DNA of 64,000 bases from Phorcus lineatus (GCA_921293015.1 OV121084.1:23812960-23876959), one strand, 5' to 3'. Numbered from the stretch's first letter, positions 1 through 13,936 are shown. Notes: generated by a model not told the origin, from the sequence alone. Translations and numbers: made by a program.

Positions 1-620
1 CATACCAGTTTTAGATCTTCTTTTGCCTGTGTCCTATCTCCATATGTCCCATTTCAAGGATTATGTGCATTATGATGTTATAGTTGAAATAGTTGGTCCC
101 TATTGCAGTGGCAGTTTGAAACAACTGTCCGTATTGAACATCATCCATCGTTGGCTTGTCTTTAAGCAGTGTCATTGATTGTTGATGGATGTTGATGCTG
201 TGTCTGTCATCATTTCGCATACATAAAGAGAGTCACAACTTACTAGTCAGCCATCTTAAATTATGCTATTTATTTGTCAAAATAAAATGGTTGCCTTCAA
301 ATCATTGTGTAGCAACGGGTCTTTAAGTGGGATTTCTAGCAATTGGTAATTGTAATTACACAATTTCTTAGTCATAAGTGATTGGTATGTAGTTGTGGTA
401 TTAATCAGGATTTTCTCAAGTGAGTAACTTTGAAGCAAGACCGTATAATATTTAATATTTTAACTTAAAAAAGAAGAAATGAATAAATATATTGACAGGT
501 TTTTTAGTGATTTTAAAGTTGTAGAAAAAGCATTATTATTCATACCATGTTCATCTATTTCAGTAGCAATCAGACAGGGTTTCGATGAAGGACAGAGGCT
601 ATATTTCACAGAAACCTCAT

Positions 621-740
621 GAACTACATGTTGGTATCATGTTCCTACTGAATGGTTACTAGTAAACCACTGAGAGAACTACATGTTGGTATCATGTTCC
701 TACTGAATGGTTACTAGTAAACCACTGAGAGAATTACATG
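621..740. repeat. 55-bp tandem duplication
   Basis: Two adjacent identical 55-bp units (621-675 and 676-730) are followed by the first ten bases of a third with one change. The near-perfect identity suggests a recent local duplication. No coding role is visible. Confidence 0.9.
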
Positions 741-2597
741 AGTGGAAATGAAGTGAAAGAGAAGAGCTCTGCTCAAGAAGCAGGTGTTGCTGGTGTCTGC
801 TGCTTGCTTGTCAGGGGCGGTAGACGGTGCTTAGTATAAACTTATTGGTTTGATAGCAGATCTAAATGCACAAAAAGTGCTGAGAGCGTTCTAAATTCAA
901 TCATTGAATAATGGTTTCCTGAAGTGATGGTCGAGACTGTTACAAAATAGCAGAAGTCCCTGGATGGTGGGCTAAGATTGACTCAACTGCAGTATGTACT
1001 GACGGAGCCGAGATCTTGTTTGTTCCACGACCCTGGAGATGGGCTAAATGATGGAACTAGTATACAAGGACAGAATGTGTCTGTGCAGGACCCTCCAAGA
1101 GCTTCATTGTACTGGTCTCTAGTCACCCTTGCAGTGTCTTCCTTCTACTCACAGTCTGCTGAAGCCGGGGGCAATGATATTTGGGTCTGTCTCAAAGTAG
1201 ATGCACAGATGTATTGCCATTAGGTGTGTATTCAAACTAATAGCCCAGTATCAAGTGCTAACTACAGACGAGAAACAGTCATTATTTATGGGCATATGTC
1301 TACAAGAAATGATGAAAAGATGTTAATTTGCTTGATGACGGTGTGCGAGAATGATTATGTGAATGAATATGGTGGCTATCGGCAAAAGTCTGGGTGCTAA
1401 GTCAGCTCCGTCTAGCAGCTACATTGATGAGGCCATTAATAGCTATTTCAGGGCAGTCTTTATTCAAGTGGTCACTCGACTTCACAGCCGTAGGTGTGTC
1501 TCGCTATTGTCTGTCTCGCGGACCAAGTCGCGTAAACATGATATGGTCTAATAACATGATTTAAATGACTTACTGGCTAGTCAGGAGTAATGATGTGGAC
1601 ATTCTTCTCGACACCCAAAACCCTTATAGATGGCTGCTGAACCATGTAAATTATAGATCGCATTTAAGAAAAAGTTTGTTCTTATGATTTAAAGGATAAT
1701 GTCAATAATAATGTTTGGCAAACTTTGTTCACTGGAATTTTGTTTTAAGTGTTAAGGCCTTTGTTGCAGTCTGGATTTCATTTCTCAACAAATAATTGTA
1801 AATATGAGGATATTGATAAATCTACAAAAATAAATGTTTCCGTTATTTCTAACCCCAATATACTTGCTTTCAGAAAATAGTAGAAATGAGAGAAATATCA
1901 GTGCATGCATTATTGAAACATTATTCTGTCTGAAAAGTTATATCTTAAACATATCACTTTGATAGCTGTATTTGATCACTACAGACAGCCCTTGTGCTAT
2001 CTTAATCTTATTCTATAGTAGAATCTCTTTTTCTCATGCTCTTTGTTTCTTGGATCAAATTCCTTGAACAAGACATAGGACACATAGTGTTTAAATCCTA
2101 TCTCGTTGTATTCTTGTGATTATTTTCTACAATGGAATATCTTTTAGTTTTCAGTGACTGTCTCTTCTTTGTATTGTATAGGGTTGTCCTATTGTCCTAA
2201 CGTTTGTTTATCCTGTCTGTGTAGTTAAAGATTGTTATAAACATATTCTCTTCATGTTATCACTTTGGTTTAGTGTGTATATGCAGTATTTCTACATGCA
2301 CCATTCAGTAGCAAGTGCTCCATGTTTTTTAGATAATAGTATGTGCCGGTCTGTCCAACTTCATCATATTGTCGATAGTTTTTCACCTTTATTATTTTGA
2401 AATCTCATAATTATGGAATACCATCTTTGTAACATGGAGAATAAAGTCAGTTAATATGGTCTTTGTCAGATAGCCTGGCTCCAAGTCTTCACTAGCAAAG
2501 CTGTATTCCCAAGCCAGAACCTCTCCTGCACTTCTATTCCTCACCCAGTGAGGTTGAGTTATGAACATGATTTTTCTTACATTCAGGTATGTTTTTA

Positions 2598-2848
2598 ACC
2601 ATTTAAAGCTTCAGGAAGAAAATAAAGCTACAGCTGTCTGTGTGAAAGAGTACTAGATTTTGGACACCCGAGACATGTTTTTCATCCTCAGATAAGTTTG
2701 ATAGAAGCGGGTCTCGTTCCATACCATTTAAAGCTTCAGGAAGAAAATAAAAGCTACAGCTGTCTGTGTGAAAGAGTACTAGATTTTGGACACTCAAGAC
2801 ATGTTTTTCATCCTCAGAACAGTTTGATAGAAGCAGGTCTTGTTCCTA
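2598..2848. repeat. 125-bp tandem duplication
   Basis: The stretch at 2598-2722 is repeated at 2723-2848 with a few substitutions and small indels. Both copies contain a short purine-rich run followed by a conserved block ending in a run of Ts and CATCCTCAG. Open frames on both strands are a by-product of the repeat. Confidence 0.88.
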
Positions 2849-5800
2849 CTTGTTCTGTCTCTAATGATTTTCCTCATGTTATTTGCTCATGTATTGTAGA
2901 CACTGATGAGAAAGCCCTTAGGTATGCGCAACAAGTAGTGGACTCATAAATTTATGCTAAGTATTGCTCAAATTGGATTGAATAAACTCATTCCCTGAAT
3001 TATCTCATTTTGACAAGAAATGATATAATAGTTTTGCAATAAAATATTCTTTATGTAAAATCCTCTTGTCTTAGTTTTTCCTCATTTCTATAACAAACAC
3101 TGACACTTGATCTACAAAAATTCTAATTTTTTAAATTTTAAATTTTATAATTTACTGTCATAAATGTCATCTCTGCAATTAATGTCACTCCTATCATCAC
3201 TTTTATAATAATGATAACAACTATAGTATCTTTATATTGCACTACTTCCATGCTCAAAGTGGACAAATTCTATCATTACCTTTGATGCCATGAAGTTGGT
3301 GCTTTCCTTATAGGCCTTAAAGGTCTATACTGTCCTGAGTTCAGGTACCCATTTGTCCAGCAGGGTTTTCTGTCATTGCTAGTTGTAATCACTGTCATTA
3401 TTCTCTCTCCACTCAGGTGGGAAGCTTTCTGCATTTTACTTATAGGATGAAAAACATATCTACCTATGTGTTTCAAATATTCACAATTTAAAATGTTGTT
3501 ATATTAATGGAATAATTTTAGTAATTAACTACATAAATGAATATTTGAGTGTACATCATCATAGTGATTAAAAAAAGAATCTTTTGGTAAAGCATGTCTA
3601 TTATGAAAATAGGTTTCGTTGAATTTGTAGGGAAGCAAGATAAGTTGATGTATAACAATGGAATATTTTGAGCATAACAATAAGAATAACTGATATAGTA
3701 AACCTAGTCATGTTACATCCTGGATGTATTTAGTCATACAGGCCTTGCTCGGTCACATAGACTAAGACATATGGCACGTGGTACAGAATGTTTCAATAAG
3801 CTAGATCCTGGTGTAAGTGTGTCACCGACTCTTGGTAAATGTTTTCTCTTTAAAGCTGCACATTACAATTCAATTCAATAAAATTGGTGACACTCAATCA
3901 TACTGTGAATAATTACCCTTTTTTGCTTGCAGATAGGAGCCAGCAATTTTAAACCAAGGGAGATAACTCCTGTAGCAATATCCCTACACATGATTGATGA
4001 GTGTAGTGATGTTTAACTTTAGGATACAATGCAGACATCTTCATAAAAGTGTTTTTTTTACCAACATAAATATGTATTTTGTATACATAATCATAGTTTT
4101 TTCCTTTTTTTCAGAAAAAGTAATTTAGTTAATGATTATATTGGTAAACCTGTGTCCAGATGATTGTAAACCTTGAACAGCAGTTGGATGCCTTTGATAA
4201 GTATAAGATATGCATATTCTGATAACTTAATAACTTTAATTGGGTGTTAATGCAGTCTTACTATCTGCTTCATCCTTTTTCACATAAGAGTATATATATT
4301 TGTTTGTATATAAAATTTTCCTAAATTGCAAATGTTAAGTTTCTGGGTACTTTTTCTTCTATACTGATTGATCCAGTATGCAAGACAAACATTTGATTTT
4401 CATTTACAACCTTTGCTTTGAAGTTCTCATTTGAACATTGGATGTAGATAGAGTTGGTTTGTGTTAGTTTGTTAGTTAGAAAAGTCACTTTAAACTGTGC
4501 ATGAAATCTGTTTTGCATTTATTTCTTCTTTGGTATAGGTGAATACAAATCAAAATGTTGGAACAAATGTAAATGAAAAAGGCTAGAAAACTGTAATTTT
4601 TTAATTTTGTCAGTGCAAAACCAAAATGTAAAAGCTGAAAGTTATCAGCCCAGACGTTGTTTGTAGGATTCAAAATGCCTGACAGGCCTTATTTCATGCT
4701 GGAGTTAATGACTTTGCACTTGCTGCATACCCCATACATGTTTTCATGGCATTTCTAATCTTGGATTACTCATAAGATCTATGTTCATTCATTTTCTCAA
4801 AACATTAATAAAACTCAAGCATAAAAAGTGTTAAGATATAAATAAGAATAGGATAGCTGAAGATAAGCCATTGCTGGATGTACACTTCCCGGTGAGAGAG
4901 AAATAATGAGAAAACTTCTAATCTGTCTGGTTTCTTTCCAGCCTTTGTTACAAATATTTTTTTAATGAAGTTACTTTCTGAATAGATTTTGACCCAAATC
5001 CTGATTTTAATGTTAAGAGTTACAGAGGAATAACATCTCTTTTTCATGAATCATCAGCTTTTTTATTGATTTAATGTTCTACCACCCCCCTCCCCCCTGG
5101 CATAATATGCAGGGGGATAAAGTCGTTGCCTCTGCCGATCTTCCGTCTGTCTGTCAGTGATTACATCATTTCCAGAGCAGAACTTTAACAACCATAAGGC
5201 CTAGCAAAACAAAACTTGATATGTCTAATAATCATTAATTGGAGTTGTGCCTTTTGTGGTTTTCAACTTTCTAGAATTTTCTACAAATGCAACTTAAAGA
5301 TTTGGTTCTGGAGCAGAACTAAAGAACTGTAAGACAGTTTAATCGAACTCGGTATGTGGAATAATTATTGTATGTAGTTGTGACTGTTTTTTAACTTTAA
5401 ACTTTCTACTTCTAAAGTATTATCTGTTTCATACAACATTATTTGCATAATCATTTTCAATTTGATACTGGTAAAAGTGCTTTTGAGGTAAGAATAAATG
5501 AAATGAGATTAATTTTCAAAATCTAGGTGTGGCTCATGTCAAAGGTTATCACATTTTACTGCTTTTTGAGTTTGATACCTTGCAAATTTACATAGCAGTT
5601 TAAACTAAACATATACCATTCCAGTATATATTTCAGTATTTCTCATAATTTTGCATATTCATCATTGTTGCTGAATGATTGGTACATGATGTCTTGACTC
5701 CTGCTCCTAAAGTACCTATTAAATATGGGTGAAGCAGGGATGTCCTTCCAGACCTTACGACTTCTCTACAACCCGAGGTTATGCTAATAAGCTTCATCTT

Positions 5801-6119
5801 CTGATAGATACCTAAGATTTTGAAGATGTAATATAGTTGTGGGAGCAATGGGCACCTACTCCAATATACATAGTACCATTTAAGGGATATATTCAAATTT
5901 GATTTATTCGCCATTTTCTTTCCAATGAACCAAATTGCATGTCCATAATCCCATTATTTGGGTGTGTGGATGTCCGACTATTGGGCAGCTCAATTTGACC
6001 ATCGAAATGACTGATGACAGCTGAAACACTTGTCATTGATTTCAGGCAAACTTAATGGGTGTTATGATGTGTTATTATTCATGATTGTGAAATCAGCCAC
6101 TGGTTACATGCTCTTACAG

Positions 6120-6339
6120 ACATACAAATTAATATATGAAATCAGACTTTCTCCAACTCTTGACAATTTCAAATCTCACTTAAAAACATACCTCTTCAAA
6201 AAATACTACCAATGCTAGATTCTCATTTCCCACTTTTGTAAATAATGTTCATACTTTCATATTGCGCTTAGAGCAGACACTTAGTGCCTGGAGCATTTAG
6301 CGCTATATAAATCCACTCATTATTATTATTATTATTATA
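6120..6339 (+). mobile_element. 3' end of a non-LTR retrotransposon (LINE)
   Basis: The frame ending at 6218 closes with a basic, aromatic tail (FKSHLKTYLF then KKYYQC), typical of the C-terminus of LINE reverse-transcriptase ORFs. About 90 bp later comes a GCGCTATATAAAT motif and then an ATT microsatellite (6319-6339), a tail arrangement common in invertebrate LINEs. Nothing upstream encodes a reverse transcriptase, so this is a 5'-truncated, inactive copy. The clade cannot be assigned from so short a piece. Confidence 0.6.
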
Positions 6340-9180
6340 TTTGTATAGTGCTGATATCCAGCTACGCTCCTAAAATGTGATTAGTTTTTCCCTCTGTCTT
6401 TGGATGTCAGGACTCAATACACACTTTTTTCCATCATCAACTCGCTTGTAACTTTCTTGTTCTTGTTGATGAATGTGGTTGTAAGTAAGGATGGGTATCG
6501 GTCCTCATTTCCATATCGCAATATACTGCAATACACAAAAGCGTATTGCCATATATTGGTACTTTTCATATTTTAGTTTTTCTATGTTCTTTTGACTAAG
6601 AACAGCAATTAGAACAGTAATCAATGCTCAAGTAGACGTCATTTTGTAATGAGAATTAATTCAGCGACTGGTTTCGTACTTTTAACATGTCTGTGCTTTT
6701 TCAACTTTGCACGTTCACACATTTTTTATAACTTCCAGTAAAATCAAAGGGTGTTTTTGTTAAGTTTTTCTGCAATTGTACACAGAAAGGGTTCATTATA
6801 AAACCTACGATATATTGGATATTTTAATATGACTGTACCGGTACGTAGCGTGGTGTTTCTGTATGTGATATACCGATATACCGATAATACCGCGCACCCT
6901 TGGTTGTAAGTATATATACCATATATTTGTTGTGTATGTGTGTGCACTAGGTAATACTTCAAAAGGTTCAATCTTTCGAGCAGATGATAGAAACAGTCAT
7001 ATGGATGTAATTTTGGATTTGACTTTATTATTTACATTGGAAGGTTGTTGAAATATTTTCCATATTATACACTCATTGATTTGTGACATTTGGCACTGCT
7101 CAGATGAGCAAACCTCAAGATTTTCCAATACCAATCTAAGTTTTGAAGATTTTTCGAAACCATTCCTAGTGTTGATATTTTAAACTGGTAATATAATAGA
7201 TACTATAAAATTGGTAAAATAAAATTTAATATTTTACAAATTGCTATGTCTTGTACTTAGTCATTTCCTAAGGTCAGTATTTGTCCAACCAAGACTGGCA
7301 GTTGTATGTAACAAGTGATATTGTCATTTTTTTCTTATTTGTTCTAAATTTCAGTGTTTAAAACTGTGCTTTGAAATTGATTTTTGAAATGATCCATCTA
7401 AACAGAATACAGACATCTGCTAGTAACTTTAGGTATGTGAAAGTTATGGGAAGTTTCAAGTATTTCAGTTGGTGGAGTTGTAGTAGTAGTTTTTGTTTGT
7501 TCCTAATTAAAGGTAAAACGTATATTACTTAACAGGCCCACAAGGAAAGATAATGTCTTCCTTTTATTATTGCAAAAAAAGATTTTGTCTGTACAAAAAA
7601 GTTTTAGCATGTCATTTGCTATACTATATATTGGAAATAACCTATATGAGTGCAGAGTCTGGGCTGCTAAGCAAGATATGATTTATTTATGGTAGATGGT
7701 GGAGATGTCTGGTGAGTCCATGAGACACATCTCCATCTCAACTGCCATCTTCCAATATGCTAGCTGCTTTGATTCATCAGTCTGGCCCAGATTGCCTTAT
7801 CTTCTGTCAGAGAGACAACTTTCACTGCTTTAGAATACCCATCAGATTTGTAAAAGAACAGAGGAAATATTACACCTGTCACAATTTTTCCTTTTCTTGT
7901 GGATGGTTTAACAAATCATTCGTCTGTATTTTCTCTATTAGTAAAAGTGATAACAATGTTTCCGATTTAGATAAAGTGGTCATGATTGACCCAATGTTCA
8001 GGATATCTCTAGGATTCTCCTTTAAATTCTTAGGTAAAATTTCATTTGAGAAAAGATCAATTTGGAAAATGAAATAGCAGCATATGATGAACAGTGTTAT
8101 TGACATTAATCTATGGATCATTATCAACTTGATTGCACTGATATTCATTTTCATCTAAAAGGATTTGAATTCCTAAATATCAGTGTCAGTTTGGGAAATT
8201 TGTCTTCAATCTATGTTTTAGTCTGTTTAATCATTGAAAACAAATTGGGTTGGATTGACAGTTGGATGTAAGGAAATGGCTTGAAATTTGATAAGGAAAT
8301 TTAATTGAGACTGTCTGAGAAAACGTAAATTTCCTTTCTTTAGACAAGCATAAATACAAAAGTTCAGAAAATTCTTTTTGATCAATGAAATGTAGATTGA
8401 TTCTTATTTTCAATACAGAGTATTTAAGGTTGCAGGACTAGAAAACATGCTTATTTCTGCTATCTGAATAATTTTTTTAATGAAATATGAATTACATAGG
8501 AATAAATGTTATGTTAACAAATCTTATTTTGAAATCATTCTTTAAAAAAACACTTAATTCTTGATACATCTCATTGTGTATAATTTATATTCATGACAAA
8601 CTGTTAATAAAATTTAGAGCTGTGAATTTAAATGAATACTTTGAATTGGTACAATTTCTTTATTTAATAATTTCTTACTTCGCTAAATTAATTTGTCATC
8701 TTGTCTCTATGAATTTCTGTGGGTATATATATCAGCTATTCCATGGTAACTTAAGCATTAGTTATGTTAATAGGAGTCGGTAAGTCAGATTTTCCCTCAC
8801 ATGCTTCAGAATTAATTCACAAATGCGTAGAATTGCCAAAGGCAGTGTCTTTAACCTATTTAAATTGTTAGAGACAAGGCTCAAGCAGGTCAATGCAGTA
8901 AGTTATCTCGGAGCGTCTATGTATATACCCACACTGCCAGCTTTTGCCTCATGCTGTGCATAATCGTACGATTTCCAAAAAGAGGCTCTCAGAAAAAAAC
9001 TTAGTTTAACTCATTAAGATGCAAAGAAGGCGTTTAAAAACTTAAACTTCACTTTAGTTTCTTGTAAAAAGACCTACAAGCGCTAAGTATATTCCGAAGT
9101 ATACATCCCCTCTTCAAATGAATGTTATTTCGAAATGGGCGCACACATATCGCTAACAATACATACTGCATCGCATGCAC

Positions 9181-9797
9181 CGGCGGGTGCACTGTGGTTT
9201 GAATATCATGCAGTGGAGACATTGTACTGAAACCTTTCTATTTGCAGTGACCTTATTTTTTCCAAAGCCAAGCCTAACCCACGTGACTGTAGGAACACCA
9301 TACTTGCATTGCCTTGCAGTGCAGGCAGGCAGGCAGCTCCCATGATAATGTTTGATTTCTCTCAGATCTCACCACTTTGGTTGCCACATCCAGCCCTATT
9401 TAATGTCTAAGCTAATCATCGAATGACAGATATTTTTCCAAGGTGAGTTTAGAAATCTCTCTTGCCAGGAAACTGGCTATCCTCGCAGACCAAACTCCTT
9501 CCCTGTGTGTAGATCTGGCGACTTGACTGACTGACTGGCTGGCAGTGAGTGAGTGACTGCGACTAGGCTAGGAGAGATAGAGTGACTGCACACTGCACCA
9601 GCAGTACAGCAGAGCACACGCGATAGAGAGAGACCGGCAGACCAGCCAGCAAACATTCCTCAACAGTTGACGCAACATGCAGCCAGCCCGCCTGCTCTCT
9701 TTGTCAGGTCACCACTCCACCACCACTAGCCTTCCGCTTGCCTAATCACTGGACTATTCCCATACAAGAAGTGGCCCGGTCTGCCACCATTTTGGTG
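9181..9797 (+). promoter_or_regulatory. Possible promoter and 5' non-coding exon of the receptor
   Basis: This stretch is richer in G+C and CpG than its surroundings and ends in CATTTTG followed by GTGAGA, a strong splice donor at about 9789. A short frame starting ATGCAGCCAGCC near 9676 closes after about 22 codons, so if transcribed it would be a leader with an upstream ORF, not the receptor start. Linking it to the receptor 10.6 kb downstream is inference from orientation and composition only. It could belong to an unrelated transcript. Confidence 0.25.
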
Positions 9798-9896
9798 AGA
9801 TAAAACCACGTTGCAGCTAGTTAAGCAGGCTTTGAGAATCGGCCATTTTGTTTTTTGTGTTGCAGTATTATATAATATGTCGCGCCTGTAATCAAG

Positions 9897-9911
9897 TGAC
9901 CTTGACCTTGA
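9897..9911 (-). promoter_or_regulatory. Tandem nuclear-receptor half-sites with 5' extension
   Basis: Read on the minus strand this is TCAAGGTCAAGGTCA: two AGGTCA half-sites directly abutting (DR0), both preceded by TCA. TCAAGGTCA is the extended monomer site known for FTZ-F1/SF-1 and ERR-type receptors. It lies about 100 bp after the candidate 5' exon. Occupancy cannot be judged from sequence. Confidence 0.45.
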
Positions 9912-10179
9912 ATGTGGTCCATGTTGTATGTGTGTTGCTGTCTGGAGTTGGTGAGGCCTTGCTAGTGGTCGCTAGGTGCTGGGGAAAAAGTCTATGGTGG
10001 AGAGAAATCATTGGAATATACCTCTGCTCTGTCCTCATGTGGATCAGCGAGTTTCATTTAAGGAAGTGGGTTAGTTATCTGTGATAGCTCATGCAAGGCT
10101 GCTACAATAGTAGCCTGCCAGTTTAGTGTGACTGGGTTCATTGCACTAGGCTCTATACAGCTTCACTCTCTTTCCCTCC

Positions 10180-10198
10180 GTCTGTCTGTCTGTCTGTC
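10180..10198. repeat. (CTGT)n microsatellite
   Basis: About five consecutive TCTG/CTGT tetranucleotides. A simple repeat with no visible function. Confidence 0.9.
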
Positions 10199-11847
10199 AC
10201 TCTGTATCTCTCGCTCTATTTTAAATACTCAGCGATACCCTTCACTGGATCTTTCATTTGAAGCTCTCATTCTCTGCATTGTATGTAAACTAGGCTTTTG
10301 TAAACTAGGCTTTTGTCAACCCATGCTTTTCACTCCAGACTATGAAATAAACATATTGAATTTCCAGACATCATATAGACAGAAAATGTTGATTTATTAA
10401 TTGCACTAGGAATTGACGGCATGCGTGTATTACAAACTTATCCCATGTAATTTTTAAAACCTTTTCTCACATTTGTCACTAGGAACGGTGAAGGAAGGCG
10501 GGATCTTTACAGAAAGTATTCCCCTTGTCTGTTTGTCTTTTCTGTGTGTCCATCTTAATCTTTTATCATTTGGCCTATCGCCATTTTCTTTACTTACTGA
10601 GTTTGTGTTATTTTAGGAGTTCAAATTTCCCTGCTTGAAATTTCAAGAAGAAATAATTGATGTAATATTTGACCTGGTATTTTAGTCCTATTTACCGCCT
10701 GTCTTTGTCCTGCCTTTGTTGAAAACCTGCCTTGTGCTGCATGTTATGAACATGCGCAGCTCATCATGGGCGCTGTGAGGAGGACTAGTTTCTTCAAAAT
10801 CACTTGAAATACTATTAAGATTACAATTTGACCATTTTATTATAGAAAACTTTTTGTATCCAATATATATTATACATGTTTTCACATTTTTCATTTTTTT
10901 TCATTTAGCTAACTTGGGTAACTTATTTATAGGGAAATATAAATATTATGTTTTTAGGGATATATGAAAAAAATATATCTAGATGTTAGATATTAAATCA
11001 AAATCTGATATAGATGGTTATGTCTCACAAATGATTCAAATAATATACGAAATATAAACTTAAATAGTTTGTTTGCTTATTGTTTGTTAATTTATCCTTC
11101 ATCAAGATTTGCTCCTGCTGTGAATTACATTAGCTCATATCATTTACACAAAGAATAATCTCCAGACTGAAAATCATTAAATATTTAAAACAAGCTTAGA
11201 GCTTTTCTTACTGTTTTTAGTAGATAAAGGATGAAAAAAAAAACATTATGGTATTTTTAAATCAACAAATAATTATTTTGCATAACTGACTTGAGCTTGA
11301 CGTTTACACATAATTTACTGAAGAAAGAGTCCTTTCAGATATTTGTTTGTTAAACAAACTTTGAGGGGACTGTTTATTAATATAATTATTACATGTTTAC
11401 AAAAAAATTAATACATGTTTATTTTAAGACAATTCATTTAGGCATTTTATTGTTTCATGAAGCAACACTGTTTATATTTTTATGCATAATGTGCACTGTA
11501 TTATTACTATATAAAATAATGCAATAGCATTACTTTTGTAATGATAAAATGATATAAATTGTAAGCAAGTCCACCTACAACATATGATTTACCACTAGAC
11601 TGAAAGTGTTTTGTCAAGTTGTAGTTAATTATAAATATGTGTTGATAAATGACATCACTATTTGCTGTTTTTCTATTCAAATAATATAATGCAATTCTTA
11701 AGTCAATTATCAAGTTTTTAGCACCCATAAAATACAGGAATATCATCTCGAATAATGTATTCCCCCCAAAATACCTATTTATAACTGTCATTTATTCTAA
11801 CTTTCAATTATGTGAATATCATATTCCCTGAAAAGCAAGTTTTGTAA

Positions 11848-11850
<3 letters not shown>

Positions 11851-11915
<65 letters not shown>
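11851..11915. repeat. (TA)n microsatellite, about 65 bp
   Basis: Uninterrupted alternating TA. A shorter TA run lies at about 12056-12070. Likely length-polymorphic. Confidence 0.97.
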
Positions 11916-11919
<4 letters not shown>

Positions 11920-12399
11920 TAAAATAGTAAAAAGAATGTTCAAACTCTATGGTAGTATATATTAAAAAGAAGAAGATGAAGTTGAATTACATTTGGCAAA
12001 CGTTTTCAGCAGGTACGAATGTACCTGCTTCATCAGGCCGTTTAATGCAGTAAAGTATATATATATATTTATGAAGTATTTTATTTTCCAAAATGAAGAC
12101 TACAGCAAACTTAGTGTCCTCTGAAGTATTTTATTTTCAAATATATTTATATGTATTATGAGTATAAGTATATAGAAGTATTATGACAGATAATTTAAGA
12201 ATAAAGCATATGTGCTTACAAGTTTTAGCACAAGTTGACAGAAAGAGGTTGTTGTACTTAATGTGGTGAGTCAAATGAATAGTTTTGTTTTGCGGAAGCT
12301 GCACGGAAAATTAATGTCAAAATATATAATGCGGCATATGACAATAACAGCTTTTTGACATGAATTGAATAAGCAGGTTTATGAATCATGGATTTAGGG

Positions 12400-12905
12400 A
12401 CATAGTGTTGTTGTAGTTGGTCAAGATACAGAGACTGATTGTTGTTATGGTTGGTCAAGATACAGAGACTGATTGTTGTTATGGTTGGTCAAGATATGGA
12501 GACTGATTGCTGTTGTGGTTGGTCAAGATATGGGGACTGATTGTTGTTGCGGTTGATAAAGATATAATATACTAAAAAATAGGGTATTTTTATAGCGCAC
12601 ATATCCACACAGAATGCATGCTCAAGGCGCTCCCTGCTTTATTACCCTGGTCTAACCCAAGTTGCCGATTAATCGCTTAAAGGTCACCTCCAACACAATC
12701 TACACCAGGTACCCAATTACTACTGCTGGGTGAACAGAAGCACATTTTGAATAAAGTCCCTTGCTTAAGGAGACACCACAAGTTTCTCAGCTCGTGTCTT
12801 TGGGACTGATTGTTGTTGTTGGTCAAGAAATGGGGACTGATTGATGTTGTAGTTGGTCAAGAAATGGGGAACAACTGTTGTTGTAGTTGGTCAAGTTATG
12901 GGACA
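12400..12905. repeat. 34-bp minisatellite, split in two by an insertion
   Basis: A 34-bp unit built on TTGGTCAAGATA, GAGACTGATT and GTTGTT recurs about five times at 12400-12556, with copies starting at 12421, 12455, 12489 and 12523. The same unit resumes for about three diverged copies at 12805-12905. The roughly 240 bp between the halves is unrelated sequence. Copies after the gap carry AAGAAATGGG where earlier ones have AAGATACAG or AAGATATGG. Confidence 0.8.
12570..12804 (-). mobile_element. SINE/LINE-tail-like insertion inside the minisatellite
   Basis: This block interrupts the 34-bp array. Read on the minus strand it ends in GATATGTGCGCTATAAAAA, close to the GCGCTATATAAA tail of the LINE fragment at 6.3 kb, so it is probably the 3' part of a retroposon inserted in reverse. 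No open frame and no clear target-site duplication is visible. The family is not identified. Confidence 0.4.
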
Positions 12906-13936
12906 GTGCCCAAGGGCTTCTGTTGGCTGTTATAGTTTGTTATAGTTTTATGGTTGTGATAAGTTAGTGTACCTTGCTGGAGGGGACCTGAAGATGGGGT
13001 AGGAGGTACTTAATGGGAGCTCTTGGTGTTGAAATGGTCGTTGCTATCCTATAAGTGTTGATGTGAATTGTTTAGACATTGGAAGCAGATTGTATGAAAC
13101 AGAAAGTTATTGTGTGTGGTCAGAATATTATTGATATATATTATTGACGTGTTATATGTCTATCATGAATATTTCATTAATATGAAATATCCAGATTATT
13201 TTATTCAGATATTTTTTGTTGTAGATAAGCTTGTTGCCATTAACGAAAGAAGAGTTTGGTGTGTTAACTGTCTATATTCTCAAAAGTGATTGATTGCATC
13301 ATACAAACCCTTTCTTCTTCAATTTCCTGTAACACCCCTTCCCCCTCTATCTCTCCCCCTAATCACTGTATACTAGATGCAACACCATGTCTGTCAAAGA
13401 GTGACCCAGTTTATCTCAAACTAGGTCATGTTTGTATTGTTTAGCCACATTCAGGAAGATTGCCCTCTCCAAGCCTTAGGTTTCTGTTTGTTTCTTAGAA
13501 ATTTGTATCTTTTTGGATCAACCACTGGTGAATAACTGAAAAGGTTGAACAAATGATATGAATGATAATGTACTGTTTAAGAGTGGAAAATTGATGTTGA
13601 TGACACCTCAACTCACCACTGAGTCGATGCTGTATATAAAAAACTTAGGCAACATACTTCACCCCCTCCCAAACTGTCAGATTTTCCCTTCTATATTCAT
13701 ACTCCACTGTTATTGCATCATGTAGCTATAAATTCAATAGGGTAGGTCTATATATGTATCCCTGGCCACACACAGGGTAGCCTGTTATGTACAGCCTGGC
13801 AAGACCAGTGTCCAGCTCACAGCAGGGGTCAACTGTAGGAAAGGCTGGTGCCATCATGTTGCACAACTGCACACTTTGAAATCTAATGTTACTGGGCAGT
13901 GTTCAGTGGAGTGGGGATAGGAGGTTGTGAAATAGA

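Larger units (their letters stand above)
1..9180. other. Non-coding block left of the receptor gene
   Basis: No open frame here resembles a protein I recognise; the longest ORFs are about 100 residues, of low complexity and without splice-consistent extension. The block is AT-rich and holds two short tandem duplications and a LINE 3' end, listed separately. It is either intergenic or far-upstream intron of the estrogen receptor gene, whose first exon was not identified. Confidence 0.6.

Noticed and set aside
11..220. 69-residue minus-strand ORF at the left edge
   Set aside because: No recognisable motif and no convincing splice borders; could be an exon of an off-window gene, but the sequence alone does not support it.
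3287..3345. Faint similarity to the insertion at 12.6 kb (CTTAAAGGTC, CAGGTACCCA)
   Set aside because: Shared stretches are about 10 bp and too few to call a second copy by eye.
7757..8077. 106-residue plus-strand ORF
   Set aside because: Low-complexity AT-rich translation, with an overlapping ORF of similar length on the other strand; no family resemblance.
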